Assembly (NCBI GenBank): GCA_963855995.1
Contig: OY979728.1
Location: 3,024,330-3,088,329 of the forward strand
DNA length: 64,000 nucleotides
Direction of reading: 5' to 3'
DNA from: Muricea muricata
Lineage: Eukaryota; Cnidaria; Anthozoa; Malacalcyonacea; Plexauridae
The translations under genes and the position numbers were made by a program. Below, piece after piece: positions 24,186 through 37,000 of this stretch. Numbering within the stretch: position 1 is the stretch's first letter; the number at the start of each line of letters is the position of its first letter. A model generated the notes under the pieces. That model saw only the letters and a list, made by a program, of their open reading frames with translations, had not been told where the DNA came from and made no database searches.

Positions 24186-26629
24186 GCTGTGTTCTACACA
24201 GCTTTCCTCCGCCACACTGTCAACGTTCCTTGTGGGAGGAAATCAAAACCGAAGTAAGCACACAAGTAAGCCAGGATCTTGGGGAGTTATGTCGCTTGCA
24301 CTGACGATTGTGCCGTCACATTAAGTTTTACTCTCGAAAATTTTACACTTTTTTGACGTTGCCTCGCAATTTCACAAAGAACCCCAAACGCAACTGCTTG
24401 GAGGCCTGTTGATTCTCGAGCCTATAGAAGGGCAAGCTTATTTATTAAACCAAAGTAGATTTTGGGTAATTGTAGATTTAGAGATCAGCAATTTCAGTCA
24501 GGGCAATGCTGTCTCCCAAATAGCAATCTGCAGTGAGTGATAAAGTAATGGGAAAACAAAGCAATTATTATCGAGTGTGGTTTCCCGGGTGTAACAAATG
24601 ATTATTAGAAATGGCATCGTTAGTAAAGGTTAATTAAGAGTTTGTTCTTATCACTTCAGAAACTTTGTGAAGGTGAATTTTTGAACATTTGATAACGAGA
24701 CTCGTCATGCCCCGAGATTAATGGCAGGAACAAGCAGATAAATCGCTATCCAGTCTAATCCTAAGATCAGTCTGTACATGGAATTAGCATTTCCTACGCC
24801 AACGACTTTACGTCAGGCGATTAACAACACATCTGGCTGGTTGACAAAACAATGAAATCAAAACACGCGTGTTTTCGCAGTACAATCGTCAGACGTCCGC
24901 GCTATAGAGTCACGCTGATAATTCCAGCTGTTTAATGTGAGAAAACTAATACGACCAAAGGTAGAAACCCTAGGAATATGCATTCATTGCTCGTCTAATA
25001 AACCTTACAAAACATCAAAACAAGACTATATATAGCGCTTCGTATGAAGACTCGTTTTTCCCAAGAAAAACATGGGATCTTTCACTTGTGGTATAGATTT
25101 CTGACTCTCAAGAATTTTCTTAAACATATTGCATCTTTAAACAAGTAAAGATTTGGTTTTTTTTTAAATCAATACTCAAGCGATTCTATAATTTCACAGC
25201 CGTTACATTAACTCTACCAACTTAGGAAGGGCCATCGCTCGAAACGTCGAATTTTGTTTACATCGATCCTTTCAGGTGGTAAAATTTCGTATGTTTTGAC
25301 AGCACTACCAAAACTGGCAAGTTGAGTTCGTTCATGTTAGCACACAGATCCTTTTAGAATTTGCTTTCGTGCGTGCGTGCTAGCCTGAACCAGAAGTTAA
25401 TCGACATGATATCGAGTCAGTGATTTCAATTGATGAAGGGCAATTTTATGCCAGGAACGAATGTTCATAAGAGTTGAAGGCGACCTTTATTTAATAACGC
25501 ACTTGAATTCTTTGAACAACATGCAGAAACTCTGAAAATATACAGTTTTATCAAGTCATCTTCATGGCAAACTTGCGTCAAGCTGGTAAAATCTACAAAT
25601 TGCATGCATATCAAGTCTGTGGCGTGTCTAGCTAGCGTTTCTAATCATTTGTCTGAGCTCTAAGCAATTGGCATGTGTTGATATTAACTGCTGCATGTGT
25701 AACCTATCTAGTAGAAGTAATTTATATCGTGTGTAAAGAAGGTAGAGTATACCTCACATGGGACTTCGAATCCCGTTTGCACTCGTGCCGTTTGGGTTTG
25801 GCTCAATTTATCTCCAATAAAGTTTACAATATAGCTGCGTGTATTCTACTCAAGTTGAAACCCGGTTGAAACGAGCGTTCTACTCTAGAACTCAAAATTC
25901 CCCTCTCCCTCTCACCAAAACGTGAGTGACGACAAACTCTTTTTCTCAAAAACTCGATATTTGTTAAAATCCCGTGAAAGGGTGTCGCAATCTTTATGCA
26001 GAATTGGACATTAGAAAGCTGCACTCGGAAATTGTATTCGGTTTGTCCGTTTGTAATCGTTTCTATAATTGCCTAAATACCAGTATATTGGTTGTTAAAA
26101 CTTGCGCAAGTTACTTGGCAGAAGCTTGTAACAGAGCGCATATTGAATATTCGCTTTAAGAGTGCTGGTGACGCAGGTGCCTCACCCTGCTACGATCGTA
26201 GACCCATTGTCACGTATCCCCCAAAAAAGATGACAAGGATGAGAGAAAAAGATGACAAAAAATAAACATGCTCAAATTCGTTCGTGCGGACAAGGCTTCC
26301 TTGACAAGCAACCTCGTTCCAAATCTGGTCATTTCATCTTTTCAGCCAGCAAAATTGTTCGCGTGTAAGATGACATATATGTTACATCACGGCAGGTGTG
26401 ATCACCCAATATTTTAATATTGACAAGAAGTGATTCGAACGAACCAGAAGCTCGTGCCAACTCGCTATATCACTTCATGCATTTTGTTAAAGCATTTTGG
26501 TCAACTTTTGAATGTTGATTTTTTGTGGATTTACCTGGCAGGTTATTGCCCAATTGATAGGGGGTCTGAGGTACCCACGGTTAGACATCCTTATCGAAAA
26601 GAGTCGAACTCTTACCATTTAGTAATGTC

Positions 26630-27045
26630 AATGGACCTTTAACCTTTTAGACGAAATTTTCGAAAAAAATCGAAATAGGAAAGAATATTACCACAGCTTA
26701 AAAAAGCATCCTAAACTTAGTAAAATTGCAAAGTTTGGTTGTAAAATGTTGTGAACTATAGAAAATATAGGCTTGCAAAGTTAGCAAATTTTCTGTAGTT
26801 TAATTTTGTATTATCCGTGAGAAATGCATACCCAAGGGTATCAACAGGCTATTACTTTTCACCCGTAATACAAATGTATACAAAATTTGCTAAATTCGCA
26901 AGGCTATATTTTCCATATCATAGAACATCTTACAGTCAAACTTCGCAGTTTTACTAAGTTCCCTAGCATGCTCTTTCAAGATTTGGTAATATTTTTGCCC
27001 GTTTTGAATTTTTTCAAAATTTCGTCTAAAAGGGCAAAGGTCCAT
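26630..27045. repeat. Foldback element family F, copy 6
   Basis: Ends aatggacctttaacc / ggcaaaggtccat; arms aaatttgc.. shared with the other copies; more diverged centre (cccaagggtatc). Confidence 0.72.
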
Positions 27046-27282
27046 ATAAAGGCAGCTGTTTCTCCTCAATTACTTTAAGACCTGGATTATAGAGGTTCGA
27101 ATAAGGCTCAGATCCTGGTCTCCTTAGCTTATGAGACCAGAGTGCATGACAAACACAACACCAACATGCTGGTTAAATTAATTCTTACTTTTATATTACA
27201 TATTTAATATCTTAACGTCATGTGATGAGCTTGAGAATTTATCCAAAATGGCGATCGGCTCTTATATTAGACGTTTCTTTGT

Positions 27283-27375
27283 TATAAAAACATATTTTGT
27301 CCTAACATTTCCCATATATAACTTATATATGTGAAATGTTAGGGCAAAATATGTCTTTATAACAAAGAAATGCCA
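27283..27375. repeat. Short palindromic element
   Basis: tttctttgttataa..acatattttgtcctaacattt and its complement around a TATATAACTTATATA centre. Confidence 0.75.
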
Positions 27376-28239
27376 TCTCTAGTAACCTTGTCGACGCTTT
27401 CGGATACCATTGTTGTTTGACTTCAAAACTTTGGAGAAAAAAAACTTATTTCCAACTCAGGACATCTTATACCCGGAAAGACCCACTCACAGCGACTTTT
27501 TTCTCAGAAACAAGTGGTCATGAATACAAGCAACAGTCGTATACAAGAAATTTCTGTAAACTTAAATAAGTAAAAAGCTTGACAACGGATAGTAAAACTA
27601 TCCGAAACGTCGCAAAAATAAAAAAAGTTGAATAAAAACCTTTGAGTTAGAATCCTGAGTAATATTTTATCATTATAACAAAAATAAGAAATGTATCCAT
27701 TTGAAGCGTCAGTCAGCACTAAATACTGCCACACGCGCGAGTTATCGATACCTATCGTGTACGGCCGGCTTAACCTTCGCTCGTCGTCTAACCCCTAGGC
27801 AATGCAGGCATTTCCTAGGGATTAGCCGTCTACTTGCTCTATATAAGTAAATTGGCTCATTAACAAAGCAAATGATACCTAATCCCTACATAGGCCGGGG
27901 ATTCAGGGGACATAGGACTTCACATTAGCTAGAGTATAATTATAAATTGGTTGTCATTGACAATACTAGAGGATCATATAGCGTAAAATGAAATTGTGTA
28001 GTTTGTGCAGTTAATACCACACGAAAGATAAAGGTTCTTTCTGAAACGATAAAGTGTATTGTCCTTTGTCAGGATGTCTACATTTATCGTTTCATGTATT
28101 GTAAAAGAAGCCAGTATTTCGTGAGTAGAGTTGCCTATATCTTGCATGTACTCAGTACTTCGAGTCAAATTATTAGTATTTCTATATTGATCAAAGTTGC
28201 TTTATATCGATTGCTAGGCCCATCTTCACATAATGTCTA

Positions 28240-29195
28240 TTCCTATTTGTACAACAATTGAAGAAATAGCATATGCGACTATATGAATAAAAATCAATTT
28301 ACTATCATGTTTCACTTACAGAAAAAAATACAATAGTATGTCATTGTATATAAAGAAAAATTAATGTAGTATCATGTAGCATTTAGATAAAAAGTAGAAA
28401 AAGTAGAACAAAAAACAGCACAATATGTTATTGTATGAATAAAAATCAATGTCTCATCTTGTTGCATTTCTATAAAAATACAACAAAAACAGTACAATAT
28501 GTCTTTCTATGAATACAAATGAATTCTTGTTTCATTTAGATAACAAAATTATCATGTTGTTATTATCATATGCTGCATTTCCATAAAAAAGACGACAAAA
28601 ACAGTACAATATGTCTTTGAATGAATATAAATCAATTCTTGTTGCATTTAGATAACAAAATACAACAAAAACAGTACAATATATGTTATTGTATATGTAT
28701 AAAAATGAATGCACTATTTTGTTGCATTTAGATAAAAAATACAACAAAAACAACACAATACGTCATTGTATGAATAAAAATTAATGTGCTATCATGCTGC
28801 ATTCAGATAAAATCCCACAAAAAAGTACAATATGTCTTGATATGAATAAAAATTAATGTGCTACCATGTTGCATTTCAATAAAAAATCCCACAAAAACAG
28901 CACAATATGTCTTTGTATGAATAAAAAATTAATTCTTGTTGCATTTAGATAAAAAATACAACAGAAACAGCATATACCATTGTATGAATAAAAACTAATG
29001 TGCTATATCATGTTGCATTCAAATAAAAATCCAACAAAAACAGTGCAATATATGTCTTTGTATGAATAAAAATTAATTCCCTATTTCCTAATAATTCCCT
29101 TCATGTTGCATTTAGATTAAAAATACTACAAAAACAACATATGTCATTGCATGAATAAAAAATAATTCTTTATCATGTTGCATTTAGGGAAGAAT
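28240..29195 (+). repeat. AT-rich tandem array (unit roughly 80-90 bp)
   Basis: Recurring blocks acaatatgtctttgtatga, ataaaaattaatg, catgttgcatttagataaa and tacaacaaaaacag in constant order, about a dozen diverged units. No gene within. Confidence 0.8.
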
Positions 29196-32054
29196 ACTTA
29201 AAAAGGCTGAAGTTGCAGAATGACAAAAATGTTTGTTGAGGACCCCATAAAGTGTTTGCAATACAGTTTATAATATAGTTTTGGCAGGGGATTCAGACAA
29301 TGTTTTTAATAAGGCTATCTGCACGGCGGAGTGACGGTATAGCGTTACTATTCCTAGCAATTACAGCGAATTACTCAACTATAATGGCCACTCATTAAAC
29401 TTTACCACACGCCTGACCACTGTTCAACAGGTGCCAATTACCGTGGTCATAAAATTGTCATGAATAATGAATACATGGCGTATGGCATACACTGTGATAT
29501 AAATATACAAGTACTTCACGCTGGACGAGAGTATCTTCTTTGACGTCGATTGCACAACCGCGCAGAAGAAAACCAAAGACAATTGCGACGTATGTTTGAC
29601 ATGTTGATGCACTTAACATATTGAAGTTAGGAGTGGTCAGACTGTATTTCTGTTTGCTATATAAATAATTGCGTATCGCTTATATCGCGATACTCGCTGT
29701 GGGTTTTGCGCACGACCTTTTTTAACGAAAGCTAAACTGAAGTTGATATTGCTGAAGGACAATTGTTCGTGCACGGTCATTCGGAATCTGGCTGGATTCG
29801 CAAGACGAAGTGAGTATAAAACCATCAATATATAATTTCTAAATATACAGTATAATCGATAAGATGTTTCATATTTGCTTCGCGGTCGTGCTACGCGACC
29901 TTATAAGCTGAAAAAATCAAGCTAAACTCTGACAACATCATTGCATGAATTTTGCTAAATTTCACGGTATGGTTAAATTAGTAATATCGGGTATATTTTC
30001 GCTATAGCTACTCCCAGTTACGTAAATAATCCTTGAAATCCTTAGAGAAATGAAAGCGGTATATATAATATAGCAACTTGTTTAGTGCAATTTGAAGGGA
30101 TTTTTTTTCGATGCCACCTGACAGTCACTCAGTTCACGACAATAGAGCCACTGGATTTTATAATGTTTCAAGCTTTATATGCACGAAATATGATAGAAGA
30201 CAATCAAGGTAACGAGAGCCGATGAGAGTCCACTCTCGTGCACCGGTTACAGTTTCCCAACATGAGAGTTTTTGCTTGTTTTTAGCAGAGAGTTATACGA
30301 GATTTGAATTTGTAATTCGTATGATAGAAAGCAGTTACAATGAGAATTACTAAGTGCATATCAGGCGTTGGTGAATAAATATTGATAATCCTAAGTACAC
30401 TTCATCTTCAATTTTGACCAACTCTCTTCACTCGTTTAAGCGAGTCACGACAGTTGAGAAGAATTTCATGGAAACCCTTCTTCTAAACTCTTATCAACTG
30501 TCACACCTAAACAAAGCTGGACGAGCGCTAAGCGTCTCTATAGGTTGAAACCAAACACAATGCCATCTACTTGGTATATATCCGAACGTCTGTTCATCGT
30601 ATGCAACATTCTGAAGTAGAGTTGAAAAAGGAAAATCAATCAATTTCGACAGGATTTCTGAAGAATGTATCCAAATTTAAAACATTTGCAAGAATGGGAA
30701 TATTAAGTGCCTTTTATACATTATCTTAAATACATGCACGGCCATGGTTGGAATCATGAAACGGTTGAATATGTTATAAGTCACCGAGGGTCCAACCCTT
30801 TCATATGATCTAATGACTATATACGATTAACGAATTAGTTTACTTGCATCTTAGAAAAATAAAACATATACTCGATATTGTAACTGCATGAAGACACTGA
30901 AAGTTAAGCGGATTGCAGACGAGCACTTTACACGACGATTTTTTTCTACGGCAAATATGCGATGTCTGTACGCGTACTTTGACAATATTTTTTTTTATGA
31001 CAAATGCACTAGCAGAAAAATGATAATTCTAGCATATACTATACGCTATCTTTTCAGCAAGTGCACTTGTTCTAGACGGCCAAGAATGGTAAAGTCCAAA
31101 ATTATTAACTTGTCGCAAAAAAACTTGTAAAAATTTTTATACGTCAAGGTAAAATTGCCAGGGAAAACTTGTTACTAGTGACAATATGGCCACTGCTTAT
31201 AATGTTTGGTGATTTGCATACGACATTAACGCAGTGCCAATGGACTTTGATTTTTAACGGGAAATTCATAGGACGCGCGGAAACATTTTTCAAAGATTAC
31301 AATAAGCCGGTTGCTCAGGCACAATTTGCTAACCTCTGGATGAACAAACAAGAGCTTTCTCAACGTTTTCAAACTTTTTAACGGGTGATTAAAGCGCTGT
31401 AGGATTTGCCTGGATGTTTTGAGCGCAGTTTGGATGCGATACAATCAAGAGTTCATAAGCCAATAAGGTAATCGGTGTCACGAATGTGAAAGTCTGTATT
31501 TTGAATAATATAACTTGAAATCTTTCACTTCGGTTGCGAATCTTTCGCTTCGACTGCGAAGAAGAAAAATTTTAGAAAATCTTTAAACGCTGTTTGCACG
31601 TTAACCGAAGCTTAATCATGTGGGCAAACCAATAAACGTGAAGCATATTCATTTTCTGGCCCGTAAAGATGAATTTCTGGCCCGTAAAGATGAATATGCC
31701 AACAAAATGTTGGAAATTTGAAAGTGACTGTTCTGTTAATCAAGAGGTCGCTAAACTGAGCATCATATTTGGTGTTAATTCTAGGGAAATATTTGCGTCC
31801 TATGTATTTCCTTATAAAAATGAAATGCCGTTGAGTAGGTAAATTAATATACAAATGTGCTCATCATGTCACCAGTGACTGGCAAAGCGTAGGAACTTTG
31901 TCCGACTGTAACCGGCTTGTAATCATGTCTTCACAAGTCACAATGGATTACACTTGGAGACAATGGGTTAGAATTTTACCGACTCGACCAGTTTATTACA
32001 TCGCGCGCATATACTATAGGATATAGAAAGCGTGTTGATATATAAAATTATACA

Positions 32055-32225
32055 TACGTTAACACTTTAATTTTGTGGAAACTCCACGTAAATTTGCTAT
32101 CGCTAAGCTTTCGACCCGTATGCTTGAGTCTTCATCAGTGCTAATGTAACACTGATGAAGATCCGGGCGCAAAGATCGAAAGCTTTGCAAAAAATTTTCG
32201 TGGTGCTTCCACAAAGTTCTATAGC
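32055..32225. repeat. Inverted-repeat element
   Basis: Complementary blocks ttgtggaa..cttcatcagtgctaatg / taacactgatgaag..ttccacaa; inner stem cttcatcagtg/cactgatgaag. Non-coding. Confidence 0.65.
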
Positions 32226-32902
32226 GATATTGATGTACTCACAATGTAAGCTTACAATGCTAACGATACGCTATATGAAATCTCAATGTAATACTTTCCG
32301 AGACTGACTAGTCTCATGACACCACATCTGATACGCCTGGTTTCATGAAGACATGTGGGCTAGACTTAACGACTTTGAATTATATGCATCTAAACATGTG
32401 TGATAAAGACATTACATTGAAGCGAAATCCGAAACTTGCAGGGGTCATGAATTATACTTAAAAAAACCGAAACAAAAACACACATGCTATATTATACTTC
32501 GTTGCACGTAATGCAGTGCACACGCTATGACCTTCAGTTATCTCATAGAAGATATAACAGACGGAGTAGGAATACATTGATACACTCTGTTTCGACTTTA
32601 CTAAGAGAACCTGTTCAACCAATTCATCATGCATTTATTAACTAAATCAGAGCTAGTAGCTGTTCCCATGGCTGTCAAAGTTCCCACACTAGGCAGGCTT
32701 AATGTACAGATAAGATTTTCAGTCGACAATAAACTGTATTCTTTGATAGGCTGGCCTATATCCTGCGGAGACGGTGTTATTACATCATGGTCATGAATGA
32801 ATGTTCAACTGCGAATACCGTTTATAAGCGGATATTGTAACAAACTTCCGAAGATAAGTGGATATATCATCGACGAAGGCGGGTTGCTCATAAAGTTGCG
32901 CA

Positions 32903-32908
32903 TATAAA
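32903..32908 (+). promoter_or_regulatory. TATA box upstream of the first GPCR
   Basis: TATAAA 39 bp before the proposed ATG. It would place transcription start only a few bases before the start codon, so an alternative upstream promoter cannot be excluded. Confidence 0.4.
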
Positions 32909-32946
32909 TTTTGGCGCATTTTCGACCAGCTACTCGAGGCGCCGAC

Positions 32947-34011
32947 ATGGCTTCGACGATTACGTCGCTGTGGCAAAACGGCAGCGAATCCTTGGTGGAA
33001 GAATGCGAGAACGGAGTGTACTACCTAAACAGGTCGCCGACTGGAGTGTACTATTATAACTATATGATAAACATCGTCTTTACTGCAATCACAACTTCGG
33101 TTGGCTGCGCTGCAAATCTCTTGGTCATCGCAGCCTACTTCAAAGCGCTTCGTCGACACGAGTTTAATACCACGCTTCTGGCGTACCTCGCCGTCGCCGA
33201 TATCTTGATTACCGGCTTGGTTCAGCCGTTGATGATCAGTCGCCTGACGATGGAACTATTCGATCGACACTATTGTCCGTACTGGCTTGTCATTCGACGG
33301 CTCTTTGAGTTCAGCGTGCCCGTCTCGTTTCTCTCCGTTGGGCTCATAACTTACGAGCGTTACCAAGCGCTCTTCTCGCCTGTGAAGTACCGGAGCAGCG
33401 CGTTGAGACGTCGGATCAAGATAGCAATGGTGGGAATATGGCTGTTTGCGCTCGTCACGACGTGTTTACGATTCTTCGACTTCTTCGTGGCAATCTACTA
33501 TTTTCTCGCGCTCTTCATCATAATCGCCTTGGTCGTCGCGAATTCTATTATTTATATTAAGATCGGGAAGATGGCTTCGGTGTATACCAAAGATCGACGC
33601 GCGACAGCCGAGAAGCTCAGCGACGCACGAAGCTCGAGAAAAATCCTCGCGAAGGACAAGCGAAGCACACGGACGCTATTCTATATCTTCCTTAGTCTGA
33701 TTATATGCTATCTGCCGATGCTTGGAGCGATTCTTTACACGATAATCGAGGGCCAAGAGAAGTCCCAATCCATGCAATTCCTTTTCGGATACCTCCCGTG
33801 GGCCGACGCGTTTGCGTTTTTAAATTCGACTCTAGATCCGTTCATATACTGCTTGCGCAATCCCAGGTTAAAGAACGCGGTTGTCGATTTCGTCTGCCGT
33901 CGTGGGTACAGGAAAAGGGACTCGTGTGCCGAGGCGGGAGCTAAAAATTCATTGATGCTACAGAACAGCAGTTCCGATAAGAAATGTCCGAATGATTCGC
34001 GGGCTTCGTGA
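32947..34011 (+). CDS. Rhodopsin-class (class A) GPCR, intronless, 354 aa
   Basis: Seven hydrophobic segments with class A marks: N57 in TM1 (AANLLV), D85 in TM2 (LAVAD), C110 at the head of TM3, ERY at 137-139, W165 in TM4, CYLP at 254-257 in TM6 and DPFIY at 297-301 in TM7. The second extracellular loop is only about 6-8 residues and has no cysteine, so the usual TM3-ECL2 disulphide cannot form; short ECL2 is known in melanocortin-type and many cnidarian receptors. The N-terminus has NGS as a possible glycosylation site. The ATG at 32947 was chosen as the first in-frame ATG; a TATAAA at 32903-32908 lies about 40 bp upstream, so an intronless gene with a very short leader is likely. Ligand unknown. 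It is a paralogue of the receptor at 47179. Confidence 0.9.
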   Translation: MASTITSLWQNGSESLVEECENGVYYLNRSPTGVYYYNYMINIVFTAITTSVGCAANLLVIAAYFKALRRHEFNTTLLAYLAVADILITGLVQPLMISRLTMELFDRHYCPYWLVIRRLFEFSVPVSFLSVGLITYERYQALFSPVKYRSSALRRRIKIAMVGIWLFALVTTCLRFFDFFVAIYYFLALFIIIALVVANSIIYIKIGKMASVYTKDRRATAEKLSDARSSRKILAKDKRSTRTLFYIFLSLIICYLPMLGAILYTIIEGQEKSQSMQFLFGYLPWADAFAFLNSTLDPFIYCLRNPRLKNAVVDFVCRRGYRKRDSCAEAGAKNSLMLQNSSSDKKCPNDSRAS

Positions 34012-37000
34012 ACGATCCGTCGTCAAGAAATAGCAATGGTTAATGCTACAAGGAACTGCTAATTCTTCAATGGAATTAACACCCAGGGAATCTTAGGATC
34101 CCTGTTCTTAGAATCTTCGTTCTTCGGTGAAAAACAATATGGTAATCTTAAAACAGGCTCATTACAAAATCTAAACCGAACTTTTGTAACTTTTTAAAAG
34201 ATAGTTGACAATTCGCATCGATTCTGAGGCAATTTGCCGTTTTTAGCTAGTCGTGTTCAACAGCATTTCAACGCACCGTGTTCCACGGATGGGAAATTTT
34301 ACATCTGTAGGCAGCAAAGTGGGCAGCATTGCTGCTGTGTTGGCGCGAAATTGCTTCAAATGCAAGTCCTCGCTTAATCGATGTGGCGTGTCAAGTATGA
34401 TCAACTATCAAAGCAACCCACTTACATTTGGGTACTTATAAAACAACATGTAGGTTTTTTGTACCTCATACCGCATTGTTTACAAGACACTTTGTCTGAA
34501 CAGCTGTAACTGTGCGTGAATTCGAAAGGTTAATGGAAAACGAAACACGTTAATTAACAGGATCTTTCTCGATGTCTACGGTGTTTGACAGCATTGTCAC
34601 TTAAAGAGGTTGTGACAACTTAAAGAGTATAACGGAATATATCAAAAGCGATAAGGTAATTTTTGTCAACAACTCGAGAAATGATCTTAGTGAGAAAATG
34701 CCTGCAAGGCAATGAGCTGAGAGACCATGTGGTAGAGATACGACTTAGCATTTTACGTCCATTGTTGGGCACTCAACTCTTAAAGCCTCTTTGATGATGT
34801 AAATGCTTCGCACGTGTGAACTGGTTGATCATGAAAAAGAAACAATAACTGATCTGGTACTTGCCATCGTCTAATTGTCTAAGACGGCAAGCGCACGCGA
34901 ACAAGCACAAAGGTCAGGGTTACGAATCGATAAGAAAGTTCAATCCCAAATTGACGTGTTTCTAAAACCGGCTAAATTCGATAAAAAAGATGTTTTGATA
35001 CCCAAATATCCTGCTTTCTTTGTTCAAAACTTTTGCATGAGCGATTTTCGGTTGTTACGCGAAATCATCTTGCATACAAATAGACCACAAGAAAAAATAT
35101 GTTAAAAATGTCTGGGAATCAAGCGAGGTGGATGAACTTGAACTTGTTGTCTTGTAGGCAATATTTCCTCTCGTCCACCCGCATTTAAGGAGGGAACATT
35201 TTCAAGACAGATCTCCAGAACGAACTGGCAAAAATTAGATAAATATAAATATATTGGCGGGTGTGAATACATAAAGTTATGTGAATTAGATATCCAATAT
35301 GTGATGCAGACGCATGTAAATACTGATATAAATATCGATTAATACAATTATATACTGCTACAGATCATGCATATATAGCCGGGAGGATTATTTTTGTAAT
35401 GCACTTAAAAAGTTACCAAGTGAAAAAAGTAGACAAAAAAGAAGTCTTTAGTGGCGAGATGGAATTTTCGTAAACACGTCACTCAATTCAACGTGAAGTC
35501 AATTGGACCATATGACAGAGTGCATGAGTTGCTTGGGAAAGTAACAAAGTTAACTTTAGCTAAGAAATATAGACGTCCATTTTTAATTAGCGAGTAGATT
35601 ACGAGCTCGAAATCTCAGTTCACGAGGGTGAAACTTGAATTAACTATCACCTTGCTACAGAAATGGAAAATAAGTTGATATGTTGACAACGTGACGTGTA
35701 CGTTATTTGAACGTCATTCTGACGTTTTTTTTCCAACGTGGGTTGAAAATTACCAAACAGACGTCCATATATATAACGTCCATTCGCGACGTGACTATAT
35801 GACGTCGATTTTTATCTTCTAATATAAAAGGAAACAAACTCCGAAAAGCATCATGCCGTAAACTCAAGATCTGGGTTATTTAAAAAACATGAAAAACAAA
35901 TTCTAGCAATATTTCGACTTTATTGCATATTGTCAAAAATCACCAGAAATTTAGGTTAAAATAACAGCAGAATTTTCGTGTCTTGTTTTCTTTAAATAAC
36001 TCATATCTGAGTTTACAAAATGGTGATTTTCGGAGTTTGTTGTCCAACGTTAAAATATGGTAGGTAATCAGTATGGCGATCTATTTCAATACAAAAATGC
36101 ACAGTACGGATAATGTATGGAAGTAGACTTAAGTCTCCATAATAGTTGTACATTTCCGTGTTATTGGGAACAACCACACTTATGGATTCCGACACGTTCA
36201 TATGGATTTGTCATTTTTTTCCAGCGTTGTTTCGACATTCAACTATAATGTACAATTTTGCCCTATAGCTATCGCTTCCTGAAAACTCTCCAAGAGGTTT
36301 TGTAACCATGCATTAATGAACTTCTCGTCCTGTAACTTGTATCCAAGCAATAGTTAGAAGAAGTGTACAGCTGAGTATCATGATGTTAGGCACTTAAAAT
36401 CAACCAAGTGGCTACCACTGTGAGTGCGCAATATATAAATTTAGATGCAAAATGAGCAGTTTCCCAGGCAATGGTAATTAAAGTTAATGTTGAAATTTTT
36501 TTCAAAATGCAAATACGGCATAAAATACTCACATGAAAATGTAATTGTGGGTTTTATAGCACACGAAAACGTCTGGATACCTTAACCACCTCGGAAACAA
36601 TAACTCTAACTTCCCTACTCACTCTCTGACCAAGGGTCTATATGCTGGTTGTTTGTATCCTTCAAGGTAGTGAAAGATCCAATGTTTTTTTATTTTATAC
36701 TATACAGACACTGGCGACGTTAGTGATGGATCTTGTAATGTACATGCATTAACAATTGTCTTCTTATAACAAATTCTTCTTAACAAATGTAGGAAAAACT
36801 TTGTTGATTTCTTTGCATGACATATAAAGCGACCGTTGGTTTAAACTCTTCAATTCTCTTTCCATTTTACGGATTTCGTTATATCACGCTGACACGACAC
36901 GAACGCCACTGATCTACATATTATATTCTAAGAACATAACCATGAATAAACTGTTTCGTGACCATACCGAAAGCAAACTATACAAAGCTTGTCAACATGT

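Larger units (their letters stand above)
22300..32050. other. Repeat-rich intergenic DNA, no gene seen
   Basis: Contains foldback copies 5 and 6, family G, a palindrome at 27283-27375, a short hairpin at about 27788-27825 (ctaacccctagg / cctagggattag) and the AT-rich array. The other frames are short and lack domains or splice context. Confidence 0.5.

Noticed and set aside
28240..29195. CRISPR-like array
   Set aside because: Units are contiguous diverged tandem repeats of about 80-90 bp without short identical repeats and unique spacers, in a eukaryotic context.
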